NCBI RefSeq assembly: GCF_937903345.1
Contig: NZ_CALCZQ010000010.1
Span: 1-52,019 of the forward strand
Source of the DNA: an uncultured Emticicia sp.
GTDB taxonomy: Bacteria > Bacteroidota > Bacteroidia > Cytophagales > Spirosomataceae
Direction: 5' to 3'
DNA length: 52,019 nucleotides
Positions 18,441 to 29,600 of the stretch are shown here, piece after piece. The translations under genes and the position numbers were made by a program. Below the pieces are notes generated by a model, which saw only the letters and a program-made list of their open reading frames with translations, searched no databases and had not been told where the DNA came from. Position 1 is the stretch's first letter; every line of letters begins with the position of its first letter.

Positions 18441-18806
18441 TTAATCGGTTTTTGCTTTGTTGTCTTTCACGACTAAGAAAAAATCCTTGTCGAGTTCGAG
18501 ATAACCATATTCATATACGAAATAATAGGTTGAGCCTTTTTGGGTTGTGCGTAAGCTCGTGATGAGGCTAAAATCAAACCCTCGGTCGAGTAAGGTATTG
18601 CGAGTGGTTTTGCTTTTATCGTCGTGGCAAATGTCTTCCAGAATCTTGCGGTTTCTGCGGAGGGCATTATTTATATTTCTGACGTGATTATTGGCATCTG
18701 CGTTTACTTTGTTGTTATACGCATTGCGACACAAGTCTGAACAAAACTTTTTGTCCGACCTCCCGATGATGGGTTCTTCGCATTCTAAGCAGTTTTTTTG
18801 TGGCAT
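18441..18806 (-). CDS. Small zinc-ribbon protein, function unknown
   Basis: This 121-residue protein opens with a treble-clef type zinc ribbon: C6-L-E-C9, then C22-S-D-L-C26 (KKFCSDLCRNAYNNK). The middle is basic and helical (NNALRRNRKILEDIC). A small alpha/beta C-terminal part (about 75-121) contains a YYFVYEYGYLEL strand pair. Proteins of this make-up are common in Bacteroidota and have no assigned function; nucleic-acid binding is a reasonable guess from the ribbon and basic stretch. It is divergent from ssb and lies about 80 bases upstream of the metal operon on the same strand. It may be transcribed separately. Confidence 0.75.
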   Translation of the reverse strand: MPQKNCLECEEPIIGRSDKKFCSDLCRNAYNNKVNADANNHVRNINNALRRNRKILEDICHDDKSKTTRNTLLDRGFDFSLITSLRTTQKGSTYYFVYEYGYLELDKDFFLVVKDNKAKTD

Positions 18807-19060
18807 GGGGAAAGTTTTGAAATGTAAAATGAATAATGTTTGATGAATGAGTTATGGAATTGAGTTTACTCCGTAGGGAAAGTTTTCTACGCAATTTTAT
18901 TTATCAAATATACAAAATTTCACATCCGTTTACAAACGCTTACAAATGTTTTTATCTGTATATAAATGACTATCAACCGAATAGCGTGTGGGAGAAGCTG
19001 CAAATTTGCATTGTCAATCGGAAACCGAGAGTGATTGGCTAATTTAATAATCATTTTTAA

Positions 19061-19402
19061 ATGTACAAAACTATGAACACAGTAAAATTAATCGGAAACG
19101 TAGGTAATGAGGTAAATGTATTAAGCTTTGATAATGGTAAAAAAGCATCCTTTAGCTTGGCCACTAACGAAACTTACACTAATAAGAAAAACGTAGAAGT
19201 AAAAAATACTACATGGCACAATGTAGTGGCTTGGGGGAAAGTAGCTGAAGTTTGTGCCGATTTGTTAAGCAAGGGGAAATTAGTAAGTATTGAAGGCAAA
19301 CTCAATTACAGAAACTACATAAACAAAGAAAATAAAACAGTTTACGTGACTGAAATTATAGCATATAAAGTTACTGATGTAGAAGCTAAGCAACAATCAT
19401 GA
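19061..19402 (+). CDS. ssb: Single-stranded DNA-binding protein, short form
   Basis: This is an OB-fold single-stranded DNA-binding protein. MNTVKLIGNVGNEVNVLSF is the usual SSB opening, so the ATG at 19073 (109 residues) is preferred over 19061. The core TTWHNVVAWGKVAEVCADLL and SKGKLVSIEGKL motifs are intact. The protein stops shortly after the OB fold (VTDVEAKQQS). It lacks the long flexible linker and acidic D-D-x-P-F tip that recruits repair and replication partners in the main cellular SSB. It is therefore likely an accessory or stress/competence SSB, or one of several paralogues. It stands alone with a terminator behind it. Confidence 0.88.
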   Translation: MYKTMNTVKLIGNVGNEVNVLSFDNGKKASFSLATNETYTNKKNVEVKNTTWHNVVAWGKVAEVCADLLSKGKLVSIEGKLNYRNYINKENKTVYVTEIIAYKVTDVEAKQQS

Positions 19403-19473
19403 TAAAGATGTTATACTGCTAATTCCCACAATTTAGTTTTTTAAATATCCATTTTCATTCGAATGATTTTTGT

Positions 19474-19500
19474 AGGAACGTCCAATTTGGGCGTTCCTTT
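19474..19500 (+). terminator. Terminator of ssb
   Basis: AGGAACG-TCC, AATTT and GGG-CGTTCCT form a near-perfect stem followed by TTT, about 70 bases after the ssb stop codon. Confidence 0.65.
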
Positions 19501-19511
19501 GGGTTGATGGA

Positions 19512-19550
19512 AAAAATGAAGTCGTCTCGATTACTCAAGACGACATTTTT
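19512..19550 (-). terminator. Terminator of the surface-module operon
   Basis: GTCGTCT (19521-19527) pairs with AGACGAC (19538-19544), flanked by A- and T-tracts on both sides. It lies just past the stop of the PD40-OmpA gene on the minus strand and back to back with the ssb terminator. Confidence 0.65.
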
Positions 19551-19571
19551 GTTTTTTGGAGTACTTATAGT

Positions 19572-22109
19572 TTAATTCATTTGCAAGATTTTAATCTCTG
19601 TACGACGGTTTTGAGCGTGTTGCTCTTCTGTACATTCGACGCCATCAACGCAGCTATTTACGGGTATTGATTCACCATAACCCGCATATTCTATACGGCT
19701 GCGGCTTATGCCACGTTTTAACAAGTAGCTTGCTGAGGATTTGGCACGGCCTTCCGAGATTTTTTGGTTGAAATCAGATTCAGACCGGCTATCTGTATGA
19801 GCTCGTAACTCAATACGCATTTTTGGATACGTACGCATGATAGTTACCAATTTATCTAACTCTGAACGAGCATCTGAACGAAGATCACATTTGCCATAGT
19901 CAAAGTAAATATTGTCAACTTGAACGATGTCTCCCGTACCAAACATATATATATCGGCAGTTACACCTCCTTTTTTACAATTCAATCTACGTACACGCTT
20001 GCCTTTTGAGCCAAGGTTATCTTTTAAACCTTCAACTGTATAATCACAACCTTCCATTACTACAAATTCATAGTTTCCAGATGCATCAGTAAAAGTGGTT
20101 TGTGTAGTATTATCACATTCGCTACGAAGTGTTACAAGTACGCCATCAACAGTCTGTTTAGTACTTTGGGACATTACCCTACCACGAATTGTACAAGTAT
20201 TACCCGAAAGAACCTTATTATTTTTAGTACTATCAATTGTAACCTTTTGGACTTGTCGAGTGGTGTCTCTATCAAAAATATTTTGAGGGTTTGTCGTATT
20301 CTTTCCATTTGTTATGTCGTTTTGAACAAGTTCGGTTGAATCAATTGCTGGTTTTGGTCGACTCATTGGGATTTCCAATCTAGAGACTTCATTATCGCAA
20401 TCTTTTGTTGAGAAACTTACAGTATTGGCACCATAACCATCACGAGTAACACGAAAGGAAAACTCTAAATCTTGTTCAAGTCCTTCGAGTTTCACGCTAC
20501 CATCTGCATCACTCATTTTTTCTAACATATAACCGTTTTTGTCCTCATAGAAAATTGTAGCATTATCAAGAGGCATTTTTGTTTCGGCATCATATATGGC
20601 GATGATTAGGTCACAACCTTCATTGAGTTCGCACTCCCTATCAAATTTATATATATCATCATCGGAACCACCACGCTTACGATTTGAACTAAAATAGCCG
20701 GCCTTGCGAAAGGCATCTGTTACGATACCGAAATCATCTTTGCTTGAATTTATAGGAGTTCCAAGGTTAATAACACGCCCTTTTGGAGTTAGTCCGTTCA
20801 TCTGTATAAAGAAAATGTCTAAATCCCCCAGGCCTGCGTGACCATCGGATGAGAAATATAAATTGCCTTTTTTGTCAGCGAAAGGAAACATTTCATTCCC
20901 TTTTGAATTAACGGTTATGCCTAAATTAATCGGAGCAGACCAGGTACCACCGTCGTAGCGAGATACATAAATATCTGTTCCCCCAAAACCACCTGGCATA
21001 TCAGAAGCGAAGAAAAGTAGTTTTTCATCAGCCGACAGAGCAGGATGTCCCGTTGAATATTCATCACTATTAAATGGTAATTCTTTGATATTTTTCCAAC
21101 CATCTTTGTTGGCATCACCCATATAAAGTTTCAATTTATTGAAACCATCAGAGCTACGCTTAGCCTTACCATTATTAAAGTTATTTCTGGTGAAAATCAC
21201 TTTTGAAGCATCTTTGAAGAATGCCGCTGGACCTTCGTGGTATTTTGAATTGATTGAACCACCAAACCTCTCTGATTCGGTAATTGGGCGGTCGCCGTAG
21301 CCTAAACCAGCCATAACATTAATCCCACCATAATTTCCAAGTGTTCGGCTATCATTGGCAGTAGGAGAAGTATACTCATCAGAACCAACATACCTACCTC
21401 GGCTACTATTTTTGCGAGGAGTTTTAATGTCACTTGAGCCTGTTGCCAAACCAGCGGCTTGTCCGCCAATGGCCGAAACATCATCCAAAAAGAATAAATC
21501 AAGGAAAGGCGTATCGTTCCAGCTAAAGACTCGCCGTACTCCAACACTATTATGACGGTTGGAGACGAATACTATCCCGTTTTTGTAGTACGAAGGAGAG
21601 AAGTCAGCTGAGTTGGTATTAATTGAAAGGTAGTCAACTTTATAACAGTTGGTATTTTTAGTTAGAACGCTTACATCGTTATAGAGTTTTGAAAAACCCT
21701 TTCCACGAGGGTCGTCTTCGACTTTACGCGTATATTTGTCATACATTTCTTGTGCTTCACGATATTTGCCGTTGCTGGCAAGTACTTGTGCGTATTTGAG
21801 GGCTACATCAATTTTTTCATTAGATAGATCACCTGCTGTGCTGAAGACTTCAGCATAAATACGCTCTGCGTTTTGAGAATCTTTAACTTTGCAATAACTA
21901 TCGCCGAGTTTTATTTTGGCGGCCAGTTTTTGTTGTTCAGTAAGGCCTTTTTTCTTTAAAGCTGCCTCAAAGGCATCAATAGCCTTAAAGTAGGATAAGC
22001 TTTGGTAGTAATGCTCACCAGTTTTTAGTAAGGCGTCTTGTGCCTTTAGATTACCACCGAGCAAGGCTGATACAACCAATGCTCCAATTATTTTTTTCCT
22101 AACTATCAT
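19572..22109 (-). CDS. TPR-PD40-OmpA protein, PorE/SprE-like T9SS-associated
   Basis: This 845-residue cell-envelope protein has a signal peptide (to about A23) and helical TPR-like repeats (25-145, starting TGEHYYQSLSYFKAIDAFEA). A PD40-type beta-propeller follows (about 165-480), with repeats such as ALSADEKLLFFASDMPGG and DKKGNLYFSSDGHAGLGDLD. Next come two carboxypeptidase-regulatory-like sandwiches (about 500-590 and 640-720). The C-terminal OmpA domain binds peptidoglycan (NIYFDYGKCDLRSDARSELD, then the RAHTDSR motif and N-x-x-x-S-x-x-R-A). This is the architecture of T9SS component PorE and its paralogues. It is last in the run adhesin - PorP/SprF - OmpA, so it probably tethers or supports that surface protein. 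It could be a paralogue dedicated to this locus instead of the core PorE. Confidence 0.82.
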   Translation of the reverse strand: MIVRKKIIGALVVSALLGGNLKAQDALLKTGEHYYQSLSYFKAIDAFEAALKKKGLTEQQKLAAKIKLGDSYCKVKDSQNAERIYAEVFSTAGDLSNEKIDVALKYAQVLASNGKYREAQEMYDKYTRKVEDDPRGKGFSKLYNDVSVLTKNTNCYKVDYLSINTNSADFSPSYYKNGIVFVSNRHNSVGVRRVFSWNDTPFLDLFFLDDVSAIGGQAAGLATGSSDIKTPRKNSSRGRYVGSDEYTSPTANDSRTLGNYGGINVMAGLGYGDRPITESERFGGSINSKYHEGPAAFFKDASKVIFTRNNFNNGKAKRSSDGFNKLKLYMGDANKDGWKNIKELPFNSDEYSTGHPALSADEKLLFFASDMPGGFGGTDIYVSRYDGGTWSAPINLGITVNSKGNEMFPFADKKGNLYFSSDGHAGLGDLDIFFIQMNGLTPKGRVINLGTPINSSKDDFGIVTDAFRKAGYFSSNRKRGGSDDDIYKFDRECELNEGCDLIIAIYDAETKMPLDNATIFYEDKNGYMLEKMSDADGSVKLEGLEQDLEFSFRVTRDGYGANTVSFSTKDCDNEVSRLEIPMSRPKPAIDSTELVQNDITNGKNTTNPQNIFDRDTTRQVQKVTIDSTKNNKVLSGNTCTIRGRVMSQSTKQTVDGVLVTLRSECDNTTQTTFTDASGNYEFVVMEGCDYTVEGLKDNLGSKGKRVRRLNCKKGGVTADIYMFGTGDIVQVDNIYFDYGKCDLRSDARSELDKLVTIMRTYPKMRIELRAHTDSRSESDFNQKISEGRAKSSASYLLKRGISRSRIEYAGYGESIPVNSCVDGVECTEEQHAQNRRTEIKILQMN

Positions 22110-22314
22110 TTTCTTAGAATTTAAAATTCACTCACGAATTTATAAATTTAGTAATTGTATATGGGTTTTGATATAGGTACTTAAATTCAGAAAAATGGCA
22201 ATAAATTGTTCTTTTAAAAGAATAAAGTTTTATTTTCTTGAATAAATACTTATTGTTTAAATACATCCTTCCTACCAATGAATATAATAGTATATAGCAT
22301 GTGCAATGAAAATC

Positions 22315-23337
22315 TTAGAAATAGCGTGGAGTAAGAATTTTGTCCTTACCGAATCCAAATTCATATCGAAGTAAAATTTCGTGTGTTGGAATACCCAAAA
22401 ATCGATTTATACCCGTTTTTTCAACGTCGTTGAGTTTATTGGATGAAAAATCATAAGAGTATCCAAGCTTGAATTGCGGCGTAAGCTGAAGTTCTATCAT
22501 TCCAATTGCTGCATCGAACAAGCTCTTACTATCTTGGCCCATGGCTTGAAATTGGGAGATACGTCCAGAAACACCAAACGAAATTTTGTCTTTGATCCAG
22601 AAGTTAACATTTCCATCAATTCCAAGAGGAGCCCCATCTGTATATCGAACCATCGTAGAAGGTTTGATTTTGAAAGAACCCTTTCCTATAACAAAACCCA
22701 TCATTGCATAGTAATGCCGTTGAGTTTTTCCAGCCGTACTTTTTCCATCAGTAGGGGTAAACTTTGAAATCGCATTTTGCATAATTTGAGGACAAGAAAT
22801 ACTAATGTACCCTTTATCATTGCTCAAATAGATACCGCCACCTACGTTTGGAAGAATGTTATTTTGGTCATTTGCACCTAAGAATATGTAATCATTTGGG
22901 TTTGTAAGATTTTTTGCATCTGATAATGCCCAACGTACGTTAGTTGCTCCACCCTGAACGCCAAAAGATAAGGTTGAACGAGGACCAACCTTAATACGAT
23001 ACGCATAAGTAATATATAGACCAGTGTTTTTTTGAAGACCAACTTCATCACGAGTTACTTGAAGACCTAAGCCCATTTTCTCATTTTTGATAGGTGAATC
23101 CATAGAAAACGTGAAAGTTTTGGGAGCTCCTTCAACGCCAACCCATTGATAACGCCCAAGAGTTGTAAGGCTCAATACATCACGACTACCAGCATAAGCT
23201 GGGTTAATGGCTAGTGTATTGAACATATATTGCGAGAACATCGCTTCCTGTTGAGCGAAGGTTTGGTAACTTACAGATAATGCCCCAACGAGCAAAATTG
23301 CAACTAACCTGCTTTTTAAGTTTGTAAAGTTTTTCAT
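22315..23337 (-). CDS. PorP/SprF family T9SS outer-membrane protein
   Basis: This 340-residue outer-membrane barrel has a signal peptide (cut near A28-Q29). The family hallmark QYMFNTLAINPAYAGSR follows directly, then repeated beta-strands such as MGLGLQVTRDEVGLQKNTGL, and the protein ends FGKDKILTPRYF. In Flavobacterium, SprF is needed specifically to export SprB, and type B sorting-domain proteins generally depend on a neighbouring PorP/SprF-like protein. Here it lies 288 bases after a giant type B adhesin and 205 bases before the OmpA gene, all on the minus strand. It is therefore probably the dedicated outer-membrane export or attachment partner of that adhesin. Confidence 0.88.
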   Translation of the reverse strand: MKNFTNLKSRLVAILLVGALSVSYQTFAQQEAMFSQYMFNTLAINPAYAGSRDVLSLTTLGRYQWVGVEGAPKTFTFSMDSPIKNEKMGLGLQVTRDEVGLQKNTGLYITYAYRIKVGPRSTLSFGVQGGATNVRWALSDAKNLTNPNDYIFLGANDQNNILPNVGGGIYLSNDKGYISISCPQIMQNAISKFTPTDGKSTAGKTQRHYYAMMGFVIGKGSFKIKPSTMVRYTDGAPLGIDGNVNFWIKDKISFGVSGRISQFQAMGQDSKSLFDAAIGMIELQLTPQFKLGYSYDFSSNKLNDVEKTGINRFLGIPTHEILLRYEFGFGKDKILTPRYF

Positions 23338-23625
23338 TTTTTTACCAAATTAAATAGTAATAATACGATACTTTTAAAGGTTCAATTAATTTGAGATGTA
23401 ACATTTATATATTTTAATAATCAAAAGCAAAATAAAGTTACATTCAGGTTTGAAATATTAGTATTTTTAATAAATTAGCTATACATATCATTAGGCTAAA
23501 ATATCAAATGGTTGTGGTATTTGTATGGTTTGCCTTTTGTTATTTTAGAGTTGATTTAAATAACTTTGTTAAGGTTTTTCTGTTTTGGAAGTCCCTGTTA
23601 GGAAGTTATTTTTTGCCTATTTGTT

Positions 23626-26600
23626 TTATCTTGCAATGGTTATAAAGTTGATTTGTGGTTTATTATCCCAAAATCCAACAGCCTTAACATAGATATAGTA
23701 TGAGCCATCTGGTACGCTAACTCCTTTGCCTCCTATCATTATGCCGTTATTTGCTTCACCATCCCAACCAGATACTTTACCAAAATCAGAGTTTTTGTAA
23801 ACCAAAAGACCCCATCTATTATAGATAAAGATTTCGGCTTTAGCATCCGTATCATTGATTCCTTTGATTACAAACAAGTCGTTTTTACCGTCACCATTAG
23901 GAGAGAACCCCTGTGGAATTTTAACTATGGTTGTTGTATCGCTAAATACAGTTTGACCTTTGATTCGGATGAGTGTTGGCTGGTTATTGTTTGCAGGGTT
24001 GTTATCAGCATCTGGGTCAGGGTTGAAACCTGATTGTGAAATATCTTTCACTGTTGTGGTACTATCTTTGGCAGTACCTGTGATAAAGTTTGAGTAGGTT
24101 GCATCTCCTTTTTTGGTACTCAATAGTCTGAGTTTGAAAGTAAGTGTATCAGATGCTACTGCTGCTAATGTACTACTATCGGCAATCAACATATTTGTTT
24201 TCGTTCTACCATTGAAGGTCGAATCTATTTTCAACTTGCTATTTTTACTTGATGCGATTTTACCTACTACTGTGAATTCAATACTGTCGGCAAAGATTTT
24301 GCTCAAACTATCACTCAACTGGATATTTGTGAGTTTACGTTTACTATAATTTTTCAGAACCACTTTGTACGTTAAATTATAGCTACCGTCTTCGTTCTTC
24401 GCCGCATCAAGTATGGCCGCTTTGGCAATGCCGAGAGTTGTGTTGTAAGAAAGCGTAAAAGTTTTAACAGCTCCAAGTTTAACAGGTGTACTGATACTAT
24501 TATCTTTCGGTGTACCATTCTCATCTGGGTCAGGGTTGTTACCATTAGTTGACAAGTCATCTACTGATTTGCTGACTGAATATTTACCGATTGTCAATGC
24601 CTGGTTTTCAAAGTTTGCTTTATTTGACGAAGTAGTCAAACGAGTGAATAATATGATGTTTCTTTCGGTATTTACTGGCAAAGTACTTAGTGTATCAACC
24701 AATAGATTGATTAGACTTCCACGACCTGTATAGCGGCTGTTGGCTGTAAGACCAGCATCGGCTGTTACATTTACCGAGTCTATCTTGACGCTATCACCAA
24801 ATATTACACTCAGGTTGTCTTGAACTTGTACACCTGTAAATGCAACCTTTCCATAATTTTTTACTTTGAACATAAATGTTACGTCATAAGTGTTGGTTTT
24901 ACCTAATACTAATATAGGCTCGCTTGCAATTTTCGAAATACCGATTAGAGCATCAGGTAAGCTATTAAAGTTGATAATTGTTGGTGTACTGCCTCTCGGG
25001 CTTGGATCGATGCCTGCATTTGATGCATCAGTTATTGTCAGACTATTTGGTGTTTTTGCCGAAACGATGACTGTATTTCTGAATGGCCCTTTATTATCAT
25101 TGAGTTTCAAATTGACTACCCAAGTGAGCGTATCTACTTTATTTGGTGCAATTTGACTTGCATCTAATAGCATACAAGTTTTATCTGTGCCATTATACGA
25201 AGTATCTACTTTCAAATTACTTCCTGCGTTTAGTATTGGTTTCACTGCTAGTTTCGCAACTGCTGGTGATGAAAATGTTTTTGATAATGTATCACACACT
25301 TGTACATTACTCAGGTTCAGGTTACCACAATTTTTAATGATAGCATTATATGTAATGTTATAGCTGTTATCGGCTTGTCTTATGGTATCTTTCACGTTAA
25401 GTGATATTCCTATACATGGTACCTCGATTGAACTTATACCTTCTGAACTTAGATTCAATTTAGTAGGGTTACTTCCATAGGCATCAGGATTTAGACCTTC
25501 ATTTGATAGGTCTGTCACATTTTCTTTTGATCCAGAAGTGAGTGTGCCATAACCAGAAACTACTGCTATGTTACTAAATGTTTTTAGTGTGTCTGGTTTT
25601 ACATTCACCGTGAATCTCAATGTGTCAGTTTTACCGATTGCAATCATGCCACCTGCAAGAGTCAAACGAGTATCAGATATGCCGTTAAATAAGTCATTGA
25701 TTACCAATTGGCTGTCCGTATTTTTGCTTGGTGCTTTTACTACTCTGAACGCAGTTAAAGTTTTAAATACCTTAGAAAGTGTATCTCTTACGATTACATC
25801 GTTCAATGTCAATGAACCGTTATTTTTCACGAGTAGTTGATAGGTTATATCATAAGAGCCATTTACTTTCATTGTAGTATCTAATAAGATTTTCGCAAGA
25901 CCTACACTAGGTGATTTGTAGAGACGAATTACGGTAGGTTCGGCACTTTCTTTCACTATAGTTTTACCGTTGTTTGAAACATCAGATATATTTAATACTT
26001 TTCCAAAGTTAGTATTTCCGATTGCCGACAATATTGCATTTGTCTTGTATGGTCCTTCTGTGCTGTTAGGAATAATATTGATAATAAATTTCAATGTATC
26101 TACTTTACCCACTTCTACGACACTTCCTTCAGGAATTGTTAGGTTAATGTCAGTCGTACCGTCGAAACCATCATTAGTTTTTAATAGACTTCCTGCACCT
26201 GCAGTTGGTTTTTGTACAATTGTGAAGGTGGTTGGTGCTGTGAACATGCTTGCAAGATTCTCGGTAATTTTCACACCTTCCAATTTTACATTTCCGCAAG
26301 CCTCAATCAATGCTTTAAAAGTGATATTGTAGCTACCATTCATTTGGCGAGTAGTATCTGCTGCTAATGCAAGTCCTGCACAATCTTCTTGATAAGTTAT
26401 ACTTTCAACCGTCCATTGACTTATATTATTACTCAAAATTGGGTCAATTTGGTCAAGCTTGGAAATCTTCGCAGTATTAACAATCTTTCCAGCTTTTGTT
26501 ATTTTAGCATCGTAGGTATAAGTTTTGGTTGCACCCGCAGGTAGTTTATCGATAACACTTAGTAACGAGTCTGCACCAAATTCCGTAAAGCCCGTTATTG

Positions 26601-29600
26601 ATGAAGTTATCGTTAAGCCTTTAGGCAATACATTTATTAATTTTATGTTGCTTGCAGTTTTTACATTACTGTTGTTTTTTACTGTAACTGTGTATGTAAT
26701 AGGGTCTCCAATTTTTGGTTGAGCTTCTGAACCAATAATCAAGACACTTACATCAACTTTAGATGTATCAGGTACTGAGATGCATTGGTCAATCGATACT
26801 ATGATTGGAGATGCTTGACTATAACAACCAATGCCACTCTTCTCGATTACATAATATGTTCCAGAGCTTAATGCTGATGGGTTTACAAGTAATGGGCTGC
26901 TTGGTGAACTTCCTGTATGAAACTCAAATACTCCACCTGTACTTTGTATTTGACTCAAAATCGATCCTTCTAAGTTTACAGTAGTTTTGGGGCAGTTATT
27001 CTTAGTGAGCGATGATACAGTTGGGGTTGCTATGGCTTTGCCGAGTTTTACTACGATTTCGTTTGAGGTAAGTGATGCACATCCGTTGCTGTCGATGAGT
27101 TTTACTGAATAAAGACCTGGTGTTTTCACCATAATGCTCTTTGTTGTTACTCCTGTACTCCATTTGTAGGAACCTGAATTTGTTGCAGTTAGGACAATTG
27201 AGTCACCGAAGCAAATATTTGGCGATTTGCTTGATTCAATAGTCGGAATAGTACTTATAGCTTTTAGTGTCACAGTGAAGCTAGATATAGCAGCTACACA
27301 AGAACCATTATCGTCCGGGTCATCGGTAGTCAGTGTAAATTTTATGTTGCCTTTTAATAGATCATCGTTTGAATAATTGTATTTAGTATTCAGGCTCAAA
27401 GCATTATCGAAAGTGCCTTTCCCATCAGTTGTCCATTTTGCACTTTTGGCTGAACCACTGATTTTGCCTTTTAATGTGAAGGCATCTGTACTCAAACATA
27501 GAGTGGTATCTTTACCTGCATACGCGGTTGCTGGATTTGTTGAGCAGTTGATTAGCGTTTCGCAAGATGTAATATTGACATTTATCTTTGCACCTTCGCT
27601 ATAGCATCCATTGCCTGCTTTCTCAAATACAAAGTAAGTTCCTGTACTTGCTGTTGATGGATTAGTTATTGCAGGTGAATCAGGAGTAGTTCCTGTTCGG
27701 AACACAAACAACCCACCTTGTGATGACGCCGCACTTGTTACACCGGTTGTGATATCAACGGTAATGTAAGGGCAAGTATTTACTAAATCTCGAGTGCTTG
27801 GTTTTTTCAAACCGCTTCCGGTTACTTGAATTGTGATTACATTCGATTTTTCACTTTTACATCTTCCTGCATCACAAATTGCTGAATAGCTTGTGAGGCT
27901 TGTTGGCGAAACAGTGATAACTGCACCAATTTGTCCATCAGACCACTTTACTGTACCGGTACAACCGGCTGCTTCTATTTGTGTGCTTGAACCGGCACAA
28001 ATTTGGGTGTTTTTAAGAGTTACCACTGGTGGGATTGGATTTCCAACCGTAATAGTTGCTGCCGAAGATGGAGCAGACAGGCAACCACCCACTTTACATA
28101 CAGCTGTATAAACTGTGGTTTCGGCAGGGCTCACACGAATTGAAGTCGATGTTTGACCCGTTGTCCAAAGTATGCTTCCGCTACATTCTAAGGCATTGAT
28201 TGTTAGGGTATCACCATTACAGATTCTCGATGCCGACACAGAGATGGCTGGAGATTCTGGTTTTGGAGTAACAATTAAGATTAATTTATTTGACTGGTCA
28301 CTTGTACATCTACCTTGATTTAATTTACAAACCGCAGTATATTCGGCAGAATTACTGGGCATTATATTGATTGTTGAACCTGTAAGTCCATTAGACCAAA
28401 CTATGGTACCTTCACAGCCTTTCGCTGTTAAGACTACTCCGTCACCTTCACAAATTGTTTGTTTATTTGCAGTAATTGTGGGTTTATTTGGTATGCCAAT
28501 AGTTATGTCAACATTGTTTGATTTAATACTTTCACAATAGCTTGTTTTACAAATAGCTGAGAAAGTTGTTGATGTTTCTACCGAAACAATAATGCTAGTA
28601 CCAGTTGAGGCATTAGACCAAACTGTTGTACCTACGCAACCAGCCGCCGTTAATGTTATTTGACCTTTTTCGCAAAGTGCGGTTGATGAAGCCGAAATTA
28701 TTGGAGGACTAACATTTCCTGTTTGGATATCTATGGTATTTGAGTTGCCACTTGTGCCACAATCGGTTTTACAAATAGAATTATAAGTACCAGCCGCTAC
28801 GCTGATAGTTGAGGCAGTTGCTCCATTACTCCAAGTGATAGTTCCACCTTTACAGCCATCTGCCGTAAGAGTAGCAGTTTCATTTCCGCAAACTGCTGTT
28901 TTATTAGTTGAGATTTTCGGAGAGTTTGGTGTTTGTCCACCACTCATATAGATGGTTTTAGAAGATGAACTCTCACAATCATCTACAATACATTTCACAG
29001 TGTAAGTAGTAATGGCAGTTGGTGTTACACTTATAAAAGCCGTCGATGCACCTGTTGACCACAATATTTTACCATCACAGTTACTTGCCGATAATGTCGC
29101 TTCATTACCACTACAAATCGTCTCAGCCGAAGCTGTGATTGTAGGAGGAGCGAGGTTTATCACGGTGATTAAAGCATCTTTTGATGGGCTACTTACACAA
29201 CCATCTAGCATACAAATTGCAGAATATACGTTAATTGGGTTCGCAGGTTTGACTATCATTGTTGCTCCAGTAGCACTAGTATTCCAAGTTACAGTTCCTT
29301 CACAACCTTTAGCTATAAATGTAAGGGACTCACCTAAACAGATTCTTTCTTTACCACAAGTTATAATTGGTATTGTTGGTTTTGGTGTTACGGTAATTAA
29401 CTTAGATGCTTTTCCACTACATCCAGCTTTCGTACAAGTAAAATCGTAGGTCGCATTGGCTGTTGGTGCAACTGTGATTGATGAAGTTGTAGCTCCAGTT
29501 GACCAAATAATGGTACCAGCACAGTTTGCAGTCATTATTAAACTTTCACCTACACAAATAGTTTCTTTTGTTGCCGTAATTGTATATATTTCACCAGCTC

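Noticed and set aside
18854..19042. 62-codon plus-strand frame between the zinc-ribbon gene and ssb
   Set aside because: No domain, no start context, and it lies in the region where the ssb promoter should be. The 12-base palindrome TGCAAATTTGCA at 18999-19010 inside it is more likely regulatory or chance.
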